In this document: positions 24,501 through 37,129 of the stretch, piece after piece | Layout of the letters: each line of letters starts with the position of its first letter | Numbering within the stretch: position 1 is the stretch's first letter | Source: Marsupella aquatica | Taxonomy: Eukaryota > Marchantiophyta | Length of the DNA stretch: 64,000 nucleotides | Reading direction: 5' to 3' | NCBI GenBank assembly: GCA_973895155.1 | Contig: OZ316893.1 | Span: 13,144,001-13,208,000 of the forward strand | Program-made: the position numbers and the translations under genes | The notes under the pieces: model-generated | What the model was told of the DNA's origin: nothing | Databases searched by the model: none | What the model saw: the letters and a program-made list of their open reading frames with translations, nothing else

Positions 24501-24776
24501 GACAAGCTAATCGCGGAGATGGGTTTAGAGCATGGCAAAATGACTCTAAACTGTGATAGTCAGAGTGCTCTTCACTTGGCTGCTAACCAGGTGATGGATA
24601 GCAGGGTGAAGCACATTGATATCAGGTACCATTTTATCAGGCAAGCAGTGTCTGATAAAACTTTTGAGCTAGTCAAGATTGATGGAAAGCTCAATCCCGC
24701 TGATGCCTTTACCAAAGTGATTCCTTTGGAGAGTTTCTCAAGACACCGTGCTACTTTGCAGGTTTTGCAGTTGTAG
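21565..24776 (+). pseudogene. pol: Copia Pol remnant: protease, integrase, reverse transcriptase, RNase H
   Basis: Recognisable modules in order: protease near 21613 (LDSACIFHIC, where the active-site D-[ST]-G is DSA), integrase zinc region and core (HSDVW, FIDDYSRYVW, SNNGGEY, QQNGVSERLNR), reverse transcriptase (KWIYKLKD, VIYVDDM at about 23805) and RNase H (STTEAEY, KHIDIRYHFIR). In-frame stops lie near 21880, 21918, 22062, 22435 and 24270. The frame changes between about 22860 and 23000. The second integrase aspartate is Asn (SNNGGEY instead of SDNGGEY). The coding region is therefore broken by nonsense changes, a frameshift and two catalytic losses. Confidence 0.92.
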
Positions 24777-24972
24777 TGCAAGTAGAGTTATTTAGCAATG
24801 TGTGACTATTTGTATATGGATTACTCATTCCTGTTTGGCTACGACTTAGTTCTAGTTAACCCTTAGTTAACCCTTGTGGTTTTTAGGGGGAGACCTGGTT
24901 TGGTGATTGTCTAGAACTTCCCGCTGAGGATTCCATATGGTAGCATTTAGTCCAGTCCCCAAGACAAGAGTC

Positions 24973-24983
24973 AAGGGGGAGTT
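24973..24983 (+). promoter_or_regulatory. Polypurine tract of the copia element
   Basis: AAGGGGGAGTT directly before the 3' LTR, the usual plus-strand primer position. Confidence 0.85.
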
Positions 24984-25327
24984 TGTTAGATATTGCTCTA
25001 GTCTTGTGACTCATGAGCTAACCACAGTTAGTCTAACTCGGGTTAGGACTTAGCTAATGTTAGCGGTAGTGCTGTTTTGTATATAGCCAGGGCTGATGCC
25101 AGACCTTGGTGGAACTTAGGCTCATTGTTACGGAGCTAGTTGAGAGATAGGGAGAGCTTGTGCTGTGGATGCTTGGTATGGCCGGTCGGCCTAGAGCGCA
25201 GTAAAGCTCTTGTATGTTCCCGTGGACGTAGTCTCATGTGGAGATGAACCACGTATCTCTCTGTGTCAACTCTTGTGCGTTGGATGGTTCATGGACTTGC
25301 CGTTACGAATGTCGTCTATGCTCAACA
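24984..25327 (+). repeat. 3' LTR of the copia element
   Basis: 344 bp, same length as the 5' LTR. Almost all of the differences between the two are C/T or G/A transitions. Confidence 0.95.
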
Positions 25328-25660
25328 AATAATACTGGGTAATTTTGGGGACAGGCTAATAAAAAACATATATATGACACACTAATAATACTGGGTAATT
25401 TGGGGGACATGTCAATAAAAATATATATATATGACACTCTAATAATACTGGGCAATTTCCAGGACATGTTCATAAAAACATATATATATAACACGCTAAT
25501 AACACTGGGTAATTTGGGGGACGGGTTAATAAACACATATTTATCTATATATATATAATAAACACATATTTAATAAATATAGGTTAATAAATATATATTT
25601 ATCTATATATGTATAATAAATATATTTCTAATAATATTGGGTAATTTGAGGGGCAGGTAA
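25328..25660. repeat. 56-57-bp tandem array, target of the copia insertion
   Basis: Units start AATAATACTGGGTAATTTGG at 25328, 25384, 25441 and 25498, with a further diverged unit at 25630. A matching unit lies just before the 5' LTR (18380-18416), so the copia element split the array. Units end in an AT run (ACATATATATATGACAC). Confidence 0.85.
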
Positions 25661-26610
25661 AACATATTTGAATATGGAGAGAGATCTATGGAGATGTGAA
25701 GTATGTACCACATCCGATGGATAAGGTTGGGTGTGGAGAGTTGATGACTTGTAAAGCGCACAGGAAACCACGAAGGCATCAAAGAATGTGCCCCTCTCCT
25801 TCCTGACTTCGTGCGTTCGTTGGACACGTTGCCGCATCGATCATTTTCCCCCACAGCTTCAATCTCCATGACGATGGCAGAGCACCGTCGTCTGAAGGCT
25901 CCCCTGCTGCTGCTGCTGCTGATGGTTGCTTGCACGGCGCAAAAATTTCTGTAGAAAGCAAAGTGTCTGGTTGCCCAGACGCCATTGTTGTAGCAAGGTG
26001 ACAGTCGTTCCTGCCAACTTTTGGTCAATCGATTCGAGTTGCAGCTCGTGTTAATCGTAGTCGCTGTTCAATGCTGATGCACCGGCATTGGAGAAACATC
26101 TGGACTCTGTAGGGTGAAAGTACGTTTTTACTCGTGTGAAAAGAATCGTTGATTGCAGTTTGTGAAGGAGAAGAGGTCGCACGAGTTTGGTTGTCGGTCT
26201 GTTCGGCGGAGAAGAGTTTAGCCAGCTTGATTCCTGGGACGAATTGTGAAAGCGTTGGTAGTTAAAAAAGGTTGGACGAATTGGGTTGTCAGTCTGTTCG
26301 GCTGATGAAGAGTGTGGTCAGCTGTTCTAGAATTTACTCGGCTGGATCACTGGAATGGATTGTGAAGGACTGACCCTCAGCTCTTCTTTGTTCCGTATAT
26401 ATCCGAATTGAAGCGTGAATTGGGCGAGGAAGCTGAGGATTCGGCAAATTTGAAGCTCACGATACGTGGTGGCGCATCGAAGTGGGAGAAATCGCCGTAT
26501 ATCATCTGTTAGGCTGTCTTTTCCTGCTAGGGTTTCTCGGTGCACCTGGGAGAGGAGGGGAAGAGACCTTTGTGGGGGATCCGTAGGAAGAAAGAGCGGT
26601 GGTAGCAAAA
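25661..26610. other. Upstream region of the DUF1279 gene
   Basis: Contains a diverged duplication of about 95 bp: GTTGTCGGTCTGTTCGGCGG near 26191 and GTTGTCAGTCTGTTCGGCTG near 26285. A CTG microsatellite is at 25901-25922. The minus-strand ORF over 25603-26028 shows no family features. Probably promoter and 5' leader. Confidence 0.5.
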
Positions 26611-27713
26611 ATGGGGCAGACAGCTCTCCCAGGTCAGGGGTTGCTGGTCCAAGTGTCGCCGATGGGGGGTGCAGCAGCAGCAGCAGCAGCTACAGTGCAA
26701 CCCACTCGAGCAAGCAGTGGAGCAGGAGCAGGTGTTTCAGGGTGCATCAGCGCTCCTCAAAGGTCTCAAAGGATTTCCTGGACGACGGGTGCTCGGCATT
26801 TAAGATCAGCGTCCGCTGCAGCGGGGATAGCGATCCTGCCATGGATTCAGCCGACAAGCAGCGGATTGAAAAAGAAGAGGAGCTTCGTTGTGAGAGCCGC
26901 AATTCAAGAGCAGGAGCAGGAGAAGGAGCAGGAGAAACCCAAGCCTGATGTTGAGGAAACAACTCGCAAGCGAGGGCTTGAAGCTGGACTCTGGCAGGTA
27001 GGCTCGTCCGCTCATTTGCATTGATCGACTGGCTTGTCACCCTGGATGGAATCGATTTTCAAAGCTGATGGCAGCATAAGTGAGGATTCTGGGCATCATA
27101 CGGAGATTTCTCACCAGAAAAGAACTAGGATGCCTACGCAAACATCATCTGGTACCTGCTAACCTTTTCTTCCATGGGCTTTACAGATTTTTACCTCAAA
27201 GGAAAAGAGCGAGGAAGGTGCTGCCGTATCCAAGACTTCTCAAGCCAAGGACCTTTTGACGCGATATGGGGGTGCTTATTTGGCTACGTCAATCTCATTA
27301 TCCTTGGTCTCATTCGGCCTTTGTTACGTCCTCGTCAACAATGGGGTTGATGTCACAGCATTGTTGGAGAAGGTAGAGTATTTCCCCACATGTTTTTCGA
27401 GTTTTTCTACTCTGTACTCTCTCGAATTGTATAGTTTTTATTCTCACTATTTTCAAAAAGCCTTCAGAGATCTCAGTGGTATCTACGTGACTTTTTTGGT
27501 AAATTACATGCTAAGGAATGCCTTCACTGCTACTAGGTGGGGATTCATACCAACGAGACTGGAGAGAAAGTGGGAACTTTTGCATTAGCATATGCAGCAC
27601 ACAAGGCTGCATCTCCAATTCGATTCCCTCCCACGGTTGCACTTACACCAATTGTAGCTGGGTGGTTTGGGAAGAAACCAGTAGAGGTTGGAGAAGAAGA
27701 GAAGAAGCCTTGA
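26611..27713 (+). CDS. DUF1279 (FAM210-like) plastid membrane protein, complete three-exon gene
   Basis: Exons 26611-26997, 27187-27372 and 27537-27713 join in frame (750 nt, 249 aa) with GT-AG introns at phase 0. The first about 100 residues are Ala/Ser/Gln-rich with few acids, like a plastid transit peptide, ending near RSFVVRAAIQEQ. A charged linker follows, then the DUF1279 domain: DLLTRYGGAYLATSISLSLV, FGLCYVLVNNGVDV, ETGEKVGTFALAYAAHKAAS and PIRFPPTVALTPIVAGWFGK. The hydrophobic stretch at about residues 160-180 is one or two membrane segments. Plant members are predicted chloroplast proteins of unknown biochemical role; I do not assign a function. ATG 26611 was chosen because the frame before it lacks an ATG. 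Confidence 0.88.
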
Positions 27714-27954
27714 AGGTTTTTCTAAGAGGCAATCCACGTCCTTTATCATTTATAAAGTAACTTCTTATCATTGGTAGATTCTTCAAGTGTACAATCATTG
27801 AAAAGTATATACAATTACTTCTATCTTGGATTATTGGGATTGATGATGCGTAGACAAGACGCCTTTGTCCCGAGAAGAGGCCAATGATTCGTGATTTTCT
27901 TGGAAACACATCCCATCTCATGCATTTTCATGTGGCAGTCCCATTCAGCGGATA

Positions 27955-28270
27955 GATTTGGTAGTGATCCACTTAAAAGCATCTTTCACTTGTCGCCTCA
28001 TGCGCTATTCCTCGTCAGCAAGCATTCGCTTTTTCTGTGGAAGGATTTGTTAGTGATCCACTTGAACATCCCTCACTTGTCTTCTCATGCGACCATCCCC
28101 GTTAGCAAGCGTTCGCTTCTTGAGTGGATGGATTTGGTAGTGATCCACTTAAAAACATCTACTTCGGCTTCTTATGCGACCATCCTTCTCAGCAAGCATT
28201 CGCATCTTCTGTGGATGGATTTGATAGTAAAGTTCTTGAAAACAGCCCTCATCCGACAATTCTCTTCCAC
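27955..28270. repeat. Tandem repeat of about 88 bp, four copies
   Basis: GATTTGGTAGTGATCCACTT starts at 27955, 28044, 28131 and, degraded, 28218. Each unit includes CTCATGCGACCATCC and AGCAAGCATTCGC. It lies just downstream of the DUF1279 gene. The ORF through it (27891-28289) is a product of the repeat. Confidence 0.85.
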
Positions 28271-29032
28271 AAACTCTCGATTGTTGTAAAGGTAGATCGA
28301 GTGGTGATCACACGATCGTAGTATGCTGCTACTATATGTTCATCTAATCCAACAGTTCTCTCAAGAAAAAGATTTGTTCTTCTGTAAACAGATCTGGTAC
28401 TGATTATGCCCGGAATTATCTTATACATACACAATATTTTTTGTCAAACGACATTCCTCTCTTCTCATGCGAACATTCAATTCTCGTGCAGATTGGGCAC
28501 CTAGAAAGCACGTGAGACTTGCTGGTTCCAAAGTCTTGATCTTTCAATCCTTCGAGTGTACGCAGCTCACCAGCTTTATGAATATCTGTGTCTAGTTCGA
28601 CTTTAACGTCCTGCTGTACAAAAGCTCCATTGCTTAATACTAAAAATCAATAATATACTATGGATTAGACATCGGTGTGACGTATCAAAGCCAATACACC
28701 TAATCTCAGTAGCTATACAAATTTTCGCTAGACTACGAACTTGCTACAATGTCTACGCCAACAACCTTACTATAGAGTTTAGGTTGCCCTGAAACAAAGC
28801 TCGTGGAAAAAAGCCTGCAAATTAGGAGTCTTCCACGCTGGCACCATCGTTTTTTCCATTGCAATAGAACCCCTTACACCCGTTACGTGTTCATGGTAGG
28901 CAGATGGAACGAAGGGCTAGTCTCTCCCGCAGAGAGAGAGGACAGCCTCGACATTCCATTCAACCTACTCCACGGACTCCACATCCATGCCACACTGGGT
29001 GTGATTTAAAAAATAACTGTAATCTACTCACT
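28271..29032. other. Region between convergent DUF1279 and raffinose synthase genes
   Basis: The DUF1279 gene ends at 27713 on the plus strand and the GH36 gene ends at 29033 on the minus strand. This stretch probably holds the 3' UTR of the latter; no further gene seen. Confidence 0.5.
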
Positions 29033-32000
29033 TTACACCTGGATGGTGACTGCCGAAAATTCACCATCACTATGCATAGGAAGACGAAATTTGACAAATC
29101 CGGTAAACGAGTCATATTCGACATCGACGTGCTTACTGTTGATACACACTGACAGGGGTTCTTTGGAAGAATACGCTCCAAATTCCCCACAGCCTTGTAA
29201 GGCCATCTTTATTACCGCCATGGGTAATGAACCGCCATTGGAAGGTGTGGAAACAGACTCGAGTGGCTCGACATTTCCGTCCGAGTTGAACATCTGAATC
29301 AGACCGTGATCATATACTTCGTAAGACAATGATTGGATAGCGCCGCCAGAATTGAACATCTTGGTAAGCCCAACTGGGGCAAAGGACAGTCCAGGTCCAA
29401 GACTCTGCGCAGGCGACAATCGGCAAATTGGTCAGGATAGAACAGAGTTTAGGGTTTTAGGATCCATTCTAAAGGTTAACTGAACTAGATCTGTTCGTCT
29501 GGAAGAAGCAACCTCTCAGTTTGGAACATAGTCCCAGTAAGAGACGAATTAGATCGGCCAGGTGGGATTTCACCAAAGTAAAAGAAACGATCTCCTTGCA
29601 AAGCTCCAGTCTTCCGATTACGTTGCTACTGACCTTAACTGGGAAGACGGTGAAGATTTCGTACTCCAAAACCTTCAATGTAACAGGGAGAACGGCGCTT
29701 TTGGGCAAGCGGATTAATTCACCTGCAAATTGCCGAGCCACATTAATTGGTTATGCTGCAATATACTTGTGTGTGTTAACGGGCCAGCGAAATCTATAAA
29801 ACCGAATACTTATATTCTAACGGTAAATGAATGGATGCAATCCGCTCTCACAATGATCTAAATGAACCAAAGCAAGAAACATCGGAAGGTTGGATGTTCG
29901 CACATTAGCGGTGGAAAATATGGAATATTACCTCCCCGGTGACTATACATAACGCAGTCTCCATTCCAGTCTTCATCAGCAACTTCTGACAGGAAATTAA
30001 CATCAAGAGCATGGACGCTGCCTGTAATCGTATTTGGGGAGGGATCATGAATGGCATACTTCTTATCCACTTTACACCAACCAGCGCCTTGACAGTTGAA
30101 AGCACCAATTACTCCTCCGTGTCTGTTCATGTTCCAGATCTTCAGCAGACTGGGAATCCACCACCAACGGATGTTAGCGTCTTCCTTCGATCAATCTGTT
30201 TTCATCCCATTAATTCAGACTCATTCGAACAACACTTTGGTCTATAAATTTACATAATCCTCGAGCGAATTCTAAAATAGAATTCCTCACGACTAACTTT
30301 TCTTTATCGTATCATTCGTCTTATCCACTCAAGCAATTTTTTGATCCACTGCGTTGCATAAAACAAACAGAAAATCACCTGAAGCCATTCCGAGCAGGAT
30401 CCGTGAACAGCGAATCCCGGCTCGGCCGTCCCGGAAGCCGTGCACGCAGAACACTCCCATCAGGCAGAACAGTTTTCTTCAGCAAATTGAAGTCGTGTTG
30501 TCCCGGCTTATCACTGCACATCGTCTCATGATAATGAGGAGAGACAAAGGTACCAGACATTCGCGATTCGAGTGCACCACCAATTCACGAAAGTTCTGTT
30601 TCACATCTGGATCATCTTCCGAGCTGAAGACGAAGAAAGAATAAGTAAAAATTACTTTGGTAAGACCATGAGAGATAGGAGGTGAATCCAAAAGTACCTC
30701 ACGTAAATTGCACAGCCCCCAATAGCACGTGCAGCAGCATGGAATTCTGCAGCAGGATGTAAACTCTGCACATAACAAGGGGAACATGAATCCAGAGCTA
30801 AAACTGGTGGCAAGGATTAATTTGTGAGACTGGACTGAACGGATGAATTGGTGTTCACGGACAATGTTTCCAAACGCGGAGGAAGGAAGAAACATAGAAT
30901 TGGACTGAGAGTGAGACATCTGAGAAAGTGGGCTAGATATGCTTGAAATCTTACTTGGAACATGTCCCAATCAGGCTGAGTCAATTCCCCGAGCAACAGG
31001 CTGTTGTATGCTACCGATGCGATATGGATTGTGTGCGAAGCAGGGTCGCGAGGCCAAAAATCATCGGAAGCTCTCACTACTGCCGTCTGTTTCCAGCTAC
31101 AAAATCGATACATGGAGAGCTAGAATGAGAAAAAATGTCACACATTCATAGCACACATTCGGGTGCTTAATGTCATACGTGGGTTGTCCTAATACTAATC
31201 TTCTGAGGTGAATCTCTCGCCGAACTAGCTAAACTTAATCAATTACGATTGTAAGTTACCTTAATCAATTACGTTTACGATTCACCTTGATTCATCGAAT
31301 ACGATTACAATTTATTTTGAGTAATCAGTCAAGATCAAAACTCGTGATGAGTCAAACCATTCATCCTAAAATTCATTAGTGCTTCGGTTAATTAGATCCA
31401 CGGAGGAGAATTTACGCGGCCCCCCCCCCCCCTTCACTACACATGAGAGGCATGCTAGCCTCCCAATATGTATCTTTGAATCGTTTCTTGACCTCATAAC
31501 TTAATTGCTCTTTCTGCATTCTCTAAACGCTTAAGAACCAATACAGTACAGTTCCACCTTGTTGTCAAAGAAGAGGTCAGGGAATGGACTCTACCTGTAA
31601 ATTGTATCTGTATTGTGGCACATACAAGCGATGCATCCATTGCCCGGAAAGTTATTGGCAATAGAAGCCTCCAATGCCTGCTGAAATTTCCTTGTGACGG
31701 ACACACGACCTCCGAAGGCTGCTCCCAAAGTCTCCAATATAGCTTGAGCGTCCACTTTGACGCCATCCACGCCGACCTCACGTAAGTATCTGTGGAGCTC
31801 ATCATAGAAGGTATAGATATAATCTGGGCCAACCAGGCCTACCCCATTCACTGTGAGGCTGTCAATTTCCATATCTGGTTGATTCTCCAGAATAGTTGGA
31901 GTATGAACTGGATAAGTCACGATGGATTTGTAGTGCTCCGTCGTCTCTAAGCCCGGTTGTACTCCTCCCCAGTAGCCAGTAAGAGCATGCCACACGTAAA

Positions 32001-35000
32001 CGTACCTGCATATGGACCACATCAAAATTATCAATGTTTTTGTTTTAGATTCACCGACTAGGATGCAACCCTACGACAACAGTGATTGACGACGGAAGCT
32101 CGTGAAGAAAGACGGTGACGGTCCCGGCACACTATAAACTGGAACACTAAGGAAACCGAACAAAAGACCTGGAATGCTCTAGTTACGATTCCTAATCCAC
32201 GACTCGGGATATAATCGCTCCGCTGTTCCAACTTGCATGAACAGGATTTTCATTCAAGATTAATTTGTGATGCATAGAACAATATATGTAGCTTAGAGAA
32301 GATGTGGCTTACTTAAGATCAAGTTTTTCTTTGGCCTCACTGACAATGTGTCGGAGACCGAGGCTTTGATCACCTTTTTGGAACTTCGCATTCTCTTTGA
32401 TGCTTGTAAGCCTACTGCTGTACCTGAACAAAGGAAAACTCCCGAATGTGAACAAGAAAAGTGATACCCAGTCAAAGCTCTTCATTAACCCAAATGCAGG
32501 AGTAAAAGACAACCAATTGGGGTGGTAAACTACTCTCAACTGCATAACAGTACTTACTGTGTACCCTGAGTTACAGCAAGAGGCGCCTTGGGCCTTTCAT
32601 CGGCAACAGATTGCCAGCCATCATCAATGATCAGAAAACGAGCTGGAGTGCCACCTTCTGCCAGACTGTTTTCCATACCACAGCGTGCGAGACATTACTT
32701 TTAGATTCCCAAAGAATCTGATGTCTCGACGCACCATAATATCTGCAAAGCATGCATTTGATGTCCCTTGAGAGACTCTCTCCACAGCAACTTTAACATC
32801 AAAACCGACTTTCGATTCTGTCTAGGGCTGGACCTATTAAACGCTTGGAGAAGGAGAGAGGCTTGGAGGCTCATACCTCTTCAAGCCGCTCAAAATCCCG
32901 TCAGCAGTTACATCAGTGTAGAAAGCATCCCATGTACACCACCCAAAGTAATCAAGCATACCTGGCATCTGTGAATCCAACAGGTGCCTTAGATATAGAT
33001 ACAGGCTCATACGGCAGGGATCAGCATGTTGGTTACTTCTTATCGTAATACTTAGAAATGTCACCCACAGTAAAGGTGGGTATCCCAACTGTGGAGAAAT
33101 CTCCCACACCACTGTGAGGACTTCACGTAGCATTCCAGTCTATTTGATAGAAAAAAAATCTATCCACTTCACAGCCGTGTGAACTTGGTAGGCACTGAAT
33201 AGGCTCACAATCATAGGCAGATCTTAGGCAAATGTCCATTGTACAGTGCTAACATCTGATTAGCTCTAGGATATATATACTAATAATTCGGTTCTATCTT
33301 CCAGCAAAACATTGTGAGGTTTTAATGACAGTCGTTCCAGTACTCAGTCAGATATATCTCTCTAATTTTCAAAGTTCTACTCTAGATCCATAACCTAAAG
33401 CCAGGATAGACTCTATCGCTACCGACAATAGACAATACTCAACTTTCATTCGAGTGAAAAGGTTCACAAGTATGAATATCTCCAAGTGGTAGATACTCTA
33501 TTACATTTGGAAAATAGTTTTTAATTAGCAATCCTACAATATCAGTTATTTAGAACTGGTCATTGACTTCTTTAGGCTTTTTTAGGCGCTGTGAAAAGAT
33601 TCCTGTTGTAAAGTGTTTAAAGGGCACTGTGTTTATACTTTATAGCGGCTTACATGTAAAGTTGTCTTACATCACTACCGTAAGACTGTTCAGAGCTACT
33701 TATGCAAAGAGACACCTCTCACCTCCTTCTCCTCGCGCCGACGAAAGGATTGTAAATGTTCTTCGACAGCCCTGCAAGCATAAAGCTCGAGTTAAGAATG
33801 GGTAGCTGCCATATATGGCTAGTTGAGTGGTTAGTCTCATATAGGGGTCCTGAAAAGGTTTCGTCATGGCGCTCCTGTTTGGACTGCACTGGGCACTTTA
33901 GCCCACTTTAGCCCACTTTTGCCTGCATCCCTTTTTGACATGATTTGTGAGTTGGGTTATAAGTACGTGTCTTAGAATATCACGAGTCCTCGTGCCACCG
34001 CGATGGCTAAGATCTAGAGCATGGCACTTGGCACTTGGCACTCTGTCTGGATTTAGCGTTTCTCGTCATTCCAGATGGAAGCTAGTCTTAGCTCCAAAGA
34101 AAGCGTCGTTTTGCAAATTAAATATTCATTGTTATGACTAGCTCCAAAGTGATGATGTACACCATCCATCAGCCACGCCTTGAAGATCTTCCAAGCGTTT
34201 GACGAGGTTTCGATACGAAACACCTGATGACATTGGAACGACAGAAGATTGTGAGACCCACAATGAACGAGACCGTAAAGCTTGGAAGTACCGACTGGTA
34301 CTACCGCGATAGGGCATCGCATGATTGCGGCGGCTTAGACAGAAGGAGATACGGACAGAATGCTTTACCTTACAGCGTCCTCGATCACCACAAACGGATC
34401 TGCTCCTGTATTAATGTAGACTGAATGTAGCCCCTCTGAAGTTTGGGCTCCCGAGTCCCCTGGAGGATCCGAGAAGTCACGTTAACTCCTCATCCTATCG
34501 CCAAACCATGAGCTGATCAAATTGCTCAAATTCAGCGTCATCAGGCTGCAGAATTCCGAAACGCGTTTCGACGTCCAAACATCAAATTCAATCTTGCCTT
34601 GAAAATATCAGGTTGTACGAAGACATGAGCTGGTAAAACTCACCACTTTCGACGCACAGTTCTAATTCGTTGAGTTTATTGCCTTGGAGTGATGTCCTGA
34701 ATGCATTCTCAAGGAGAGGCAGACAGACGGTGTAAATTGTACGGTCTTCGAAACCGTTGTCCATTTCTCTCGCTGGGGACTCGTCCTGACTCTCTATTAA
34801 CAGAAACTGCGTCTCCATGGGCACTTCGTTTCCATAGGATCCCATTCTCTGAGTCATCCACCAAATTTTGAAACGGAAGCAGCACATGAACCGTAAGTTC
34901 CTGAAAATTCATCCATGGCCGAGTTGAGTGTGAGCTTTTCCTTAATGTTATGTTTAGTGGGCACAGTAAAGTAGGATAAAGCACAACGGAACCTCCCACT

Positions 35001-35599
35001 TAGATTAAACGGGAGCGAGAGACAAAAGTGCAAAATGTTCATCCCGCGGTAGTCGTTATTCTGTCATGGGCTCTGCTTGTACATGGCCAAGGGGGATGCA
35101 CTCATTCAAGAGCTAGTTAAAACTGCAGGAACCTCTCACTGACACAAGGATTGACAGAAGCGAGAATGTGGATTAACAATGCAACATCGCTTGCCTGTGC
35201 CTGTAAATTGTGAACAGAAATTTACAAAATCTACAAAAGATTGAATGCTTCTATGCAAGCGCTTAGATTCTGGGAAAAATCCAGGCTACGCAGAAACGAA
35301 GTTCCGAGTATATCACTGCAGTAAAGCCTTGAGAGGCAGTTTCAGAAACGCTCGACGCTAGTCTACTGATTGCAAAACACATTCAAGCTGTCAGATTGGA
35401 ATGCTTACTCAAGGACACCAATGGGCAACGTATGTCTCGCAGCCCTCACTGCATTGTTGAATCCTAAGAATGCGCCATTCGCGAGACCAGCACCCGTGTC
35501 AGGAGTCAGTACAATGTTGTCCGGCACCCCGGAAAGGACACCTTTCCCGTAGACGAGAAGTTTACCATTCTCGATTTTGATATTCTCGCAGCTCGCCAT
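29033..35599 (-). CDS. Raffinose synthase/seed-imbibition (SIP1)-type GH36 protein, complete 14-exon gene
   Basis: Fourteen minus-strand exons join in frame (2,301 nt, 766 aa): 35409-35599, 34644-34900, 34369-34435, 33723-33771, 32877-32968, 32558-32665, 32313-32423, 31595-32005, 30955-31096, 30698-30765, 30379-30513, 29942-30150, 29634-29722, 29033-29404. Landmarks: [22 protein letters not shown] (about 196); [10 protein letters not shown] (about 229); [15 protein letters not shown] (about 296); GVKVDAQ with the likely nucleophile Asp377; [14 protein letters not shown] (about 434) with the likely acid/base Asp; [19 protein letters not shown]. The family transfers galactose from galactinol to sucrose, or hydrolyses alpha-galactosides (alkaline alpha-galactosidase); which applies cannot be told here. 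The same frame stays open upstream to an ATG at 35932, giving a possible 111-residue basic, Ser/Arg-rich extension that could be a plastid signal. Confidence 0.92.
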
Positions 35600-36585
35600 C
35601 AGATCTCTTGGAGATAACGCAGAAGGCCAACTTCCCACTGATGCCGAGATAGCCGGATATGTAGATGTGGCCTCGCCCGGCCTGTTGTGCAGGAGACGAG
35701 GAGGTGCGGGAATTCTCTTTGTCAGACCAGACACAGACTCTCGTTTAGATAATTTCTGTCCTATCCGATGAACAGCACAACGAGTAGAGCAGCCAAATCC
35801 TCTTACAAATTGAAAATCACTATGTTCACAACAGTTTTTCTGTTGGAGTGACAAGGAGCTCCAACAAGCAGGGACATTAGATTCCCGTCGTCCCGGTCCA
35901 AGAATCAACCGGGAACCGGTTGTAACCTTCAAGCAATCCAGAATGAAGTGTCCTCAGGAGCAGCGGTCGCTGCTCTCCTCAGATGGACTCAAATCACTCA
36001 ACCTTTAAATTGACGTCGCTCTCTGCATCTACCAGTGGGCAGACGACAGCCTCAACCGATTTCAAATGCTTCTTCTCAGCAACAACAATAACGCGCATCC
36101 AGCCAGCCTGCCAGAACAACAATTGCATAGAATCGCTCGTAAAATTGCCGTGACCAAAACAACTACTCATCATCACCAAGAAGCCGTGACGGCCTCCTCG
36201 CGCTCCTCCTTCCTCATCACAAACCAAAGAAGATGAACGACCTAGCCGAACCAATTCTTCTCTCGGAGGACATCGATCGCTTCGTCGTCGAGAGGCCAAT
36301 CCGATTCCGCAACCCGTGCGCCTTCCGAATCAACGTGTACCACTCGGCACCGATCTGAATCGATCCGAATCGCCTCACCACTCTGTTTCCGTAGTTCACG
36401 ACACGAAGAAGAGCGGTGCATGAAGCGAAAGAAGGGGAGAGCGTATTGTCCCCTCCTATTTATGCGAATTTCGCTTCGTGGCAAAAGCACGATGTTTCCG
36501 TAAATGGGCGTGGTGGGCCCTACAGTAAAGTTCGGAAAAGTCCTTTTACCTCCGGTAAAAGTTCCAGTACAGTACTGTCACACGT
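35600..36585. other. 5' region of the GH36 gene
   Basis: 35600-35932 is in frame with the gene on the minus strand and is either coding extension or 5' leader. Beyond it, overlapping minus-strand ORFs (35994-36490) have no domain I recognise and may reflect a GC-richer leader or promoter. Confidence 0.45.
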
Positions 36586-36927
36586 GTTTGAGGCTTACTT
36601 ACGAAACTTTCCTAGTATTAAATCTTCCAGCGAAATTTATAAATTAGGAAGAAACAAAGTAGAATGAAAGGAATGAAAAAAGAGTTACAAAGGGGACAAA
36701 CTACTGTAGTAATAATAGTTTGAGTAAAGTTGGAGTACTTTGATAAGAGTTTTGGGGCCTACTTACGAAACTTTACTACTAATAATAGTTTGAGTAAAGT
36801 TAGAGTACTTTGATGCGAGTTTTGGGGCTTACTTACGAAACTTTACTAGTAATAACTGTTTGAGTAAAATTTGAGTACGTTGATACGAGTTTGAGGCTTA
36901 CTTACGAAACTTTCCTAGTAATAATAG
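36586..36927. repeat. 70-bp tandem repeat, about four and a half copies
   Basis: AATAATAGTTTGAGTAAAGT recurs at 36711, 36781, 36851 and 36920, with GGCTTACTTACGAAACTTT in each unit; a first partial unit is near 36586. It is about 1 kb upstream of the GH36 start codon. Confidence 0.85.
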
Positions 36928-36934
36928 TTGAGTT

Positions 36935-37020
36935 ATATGCTTGATGGGCCCTCTACGGAACCTTTCTTACCTGATGGGCCCCTATGGAACTTTTTTTACC
37001 CAATAGGCCCCCTGTCAGTA
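36935..37020. repeat. Short GGGCCC-containing tandem repeat, three copies
   Basis: Units of about 27-33 bp, each with GATGGGCCC or AATAGGCCC followed by a GGAAC(C)TTT-like tail. Diverged copies. It directly precedes the palindrome-bearing region. Confidence 0.6.
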
Positions 37021-37129
37021 TTTTTCGTCAGAAGTTCTTATCATGGGCACTATAACGGGATTTTCCGCCTTGCAGTGACCAACCACGTTTTTAAAAAAGA
37101 CTATGGTCAACCATGACTCCAGGCAAACT

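Larger units (their letters stand above)
18417..25327 (+). mobile_element. Full-length Ty1/copia LTR retrotransposon, defective
   Basis: 6,911 bp between two 344-bp LTRs (18417-18760 and 24984-25327) that start TGTTAGATATTG and end CTCAACA. Target duplication AATAA lies at 18412-18416 and 25328-25332. A tRNA-Met primer site and a polypurine tract sit next to the LTRs. Internal order is gag, protease, integrase, reverse transcriptase, RNase H, as in the copia superfamily. LTRs differ at about 16 of 344 positions by hand count (about 4.7 percent). Pol carries several in-frame stops, one frameshift and lost catalytic residues, so the copy is not autonomous. The leader before gag is long (about 1.9 kb). 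A solo LTR of the same family is at 11278. Confidence 0.95.
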
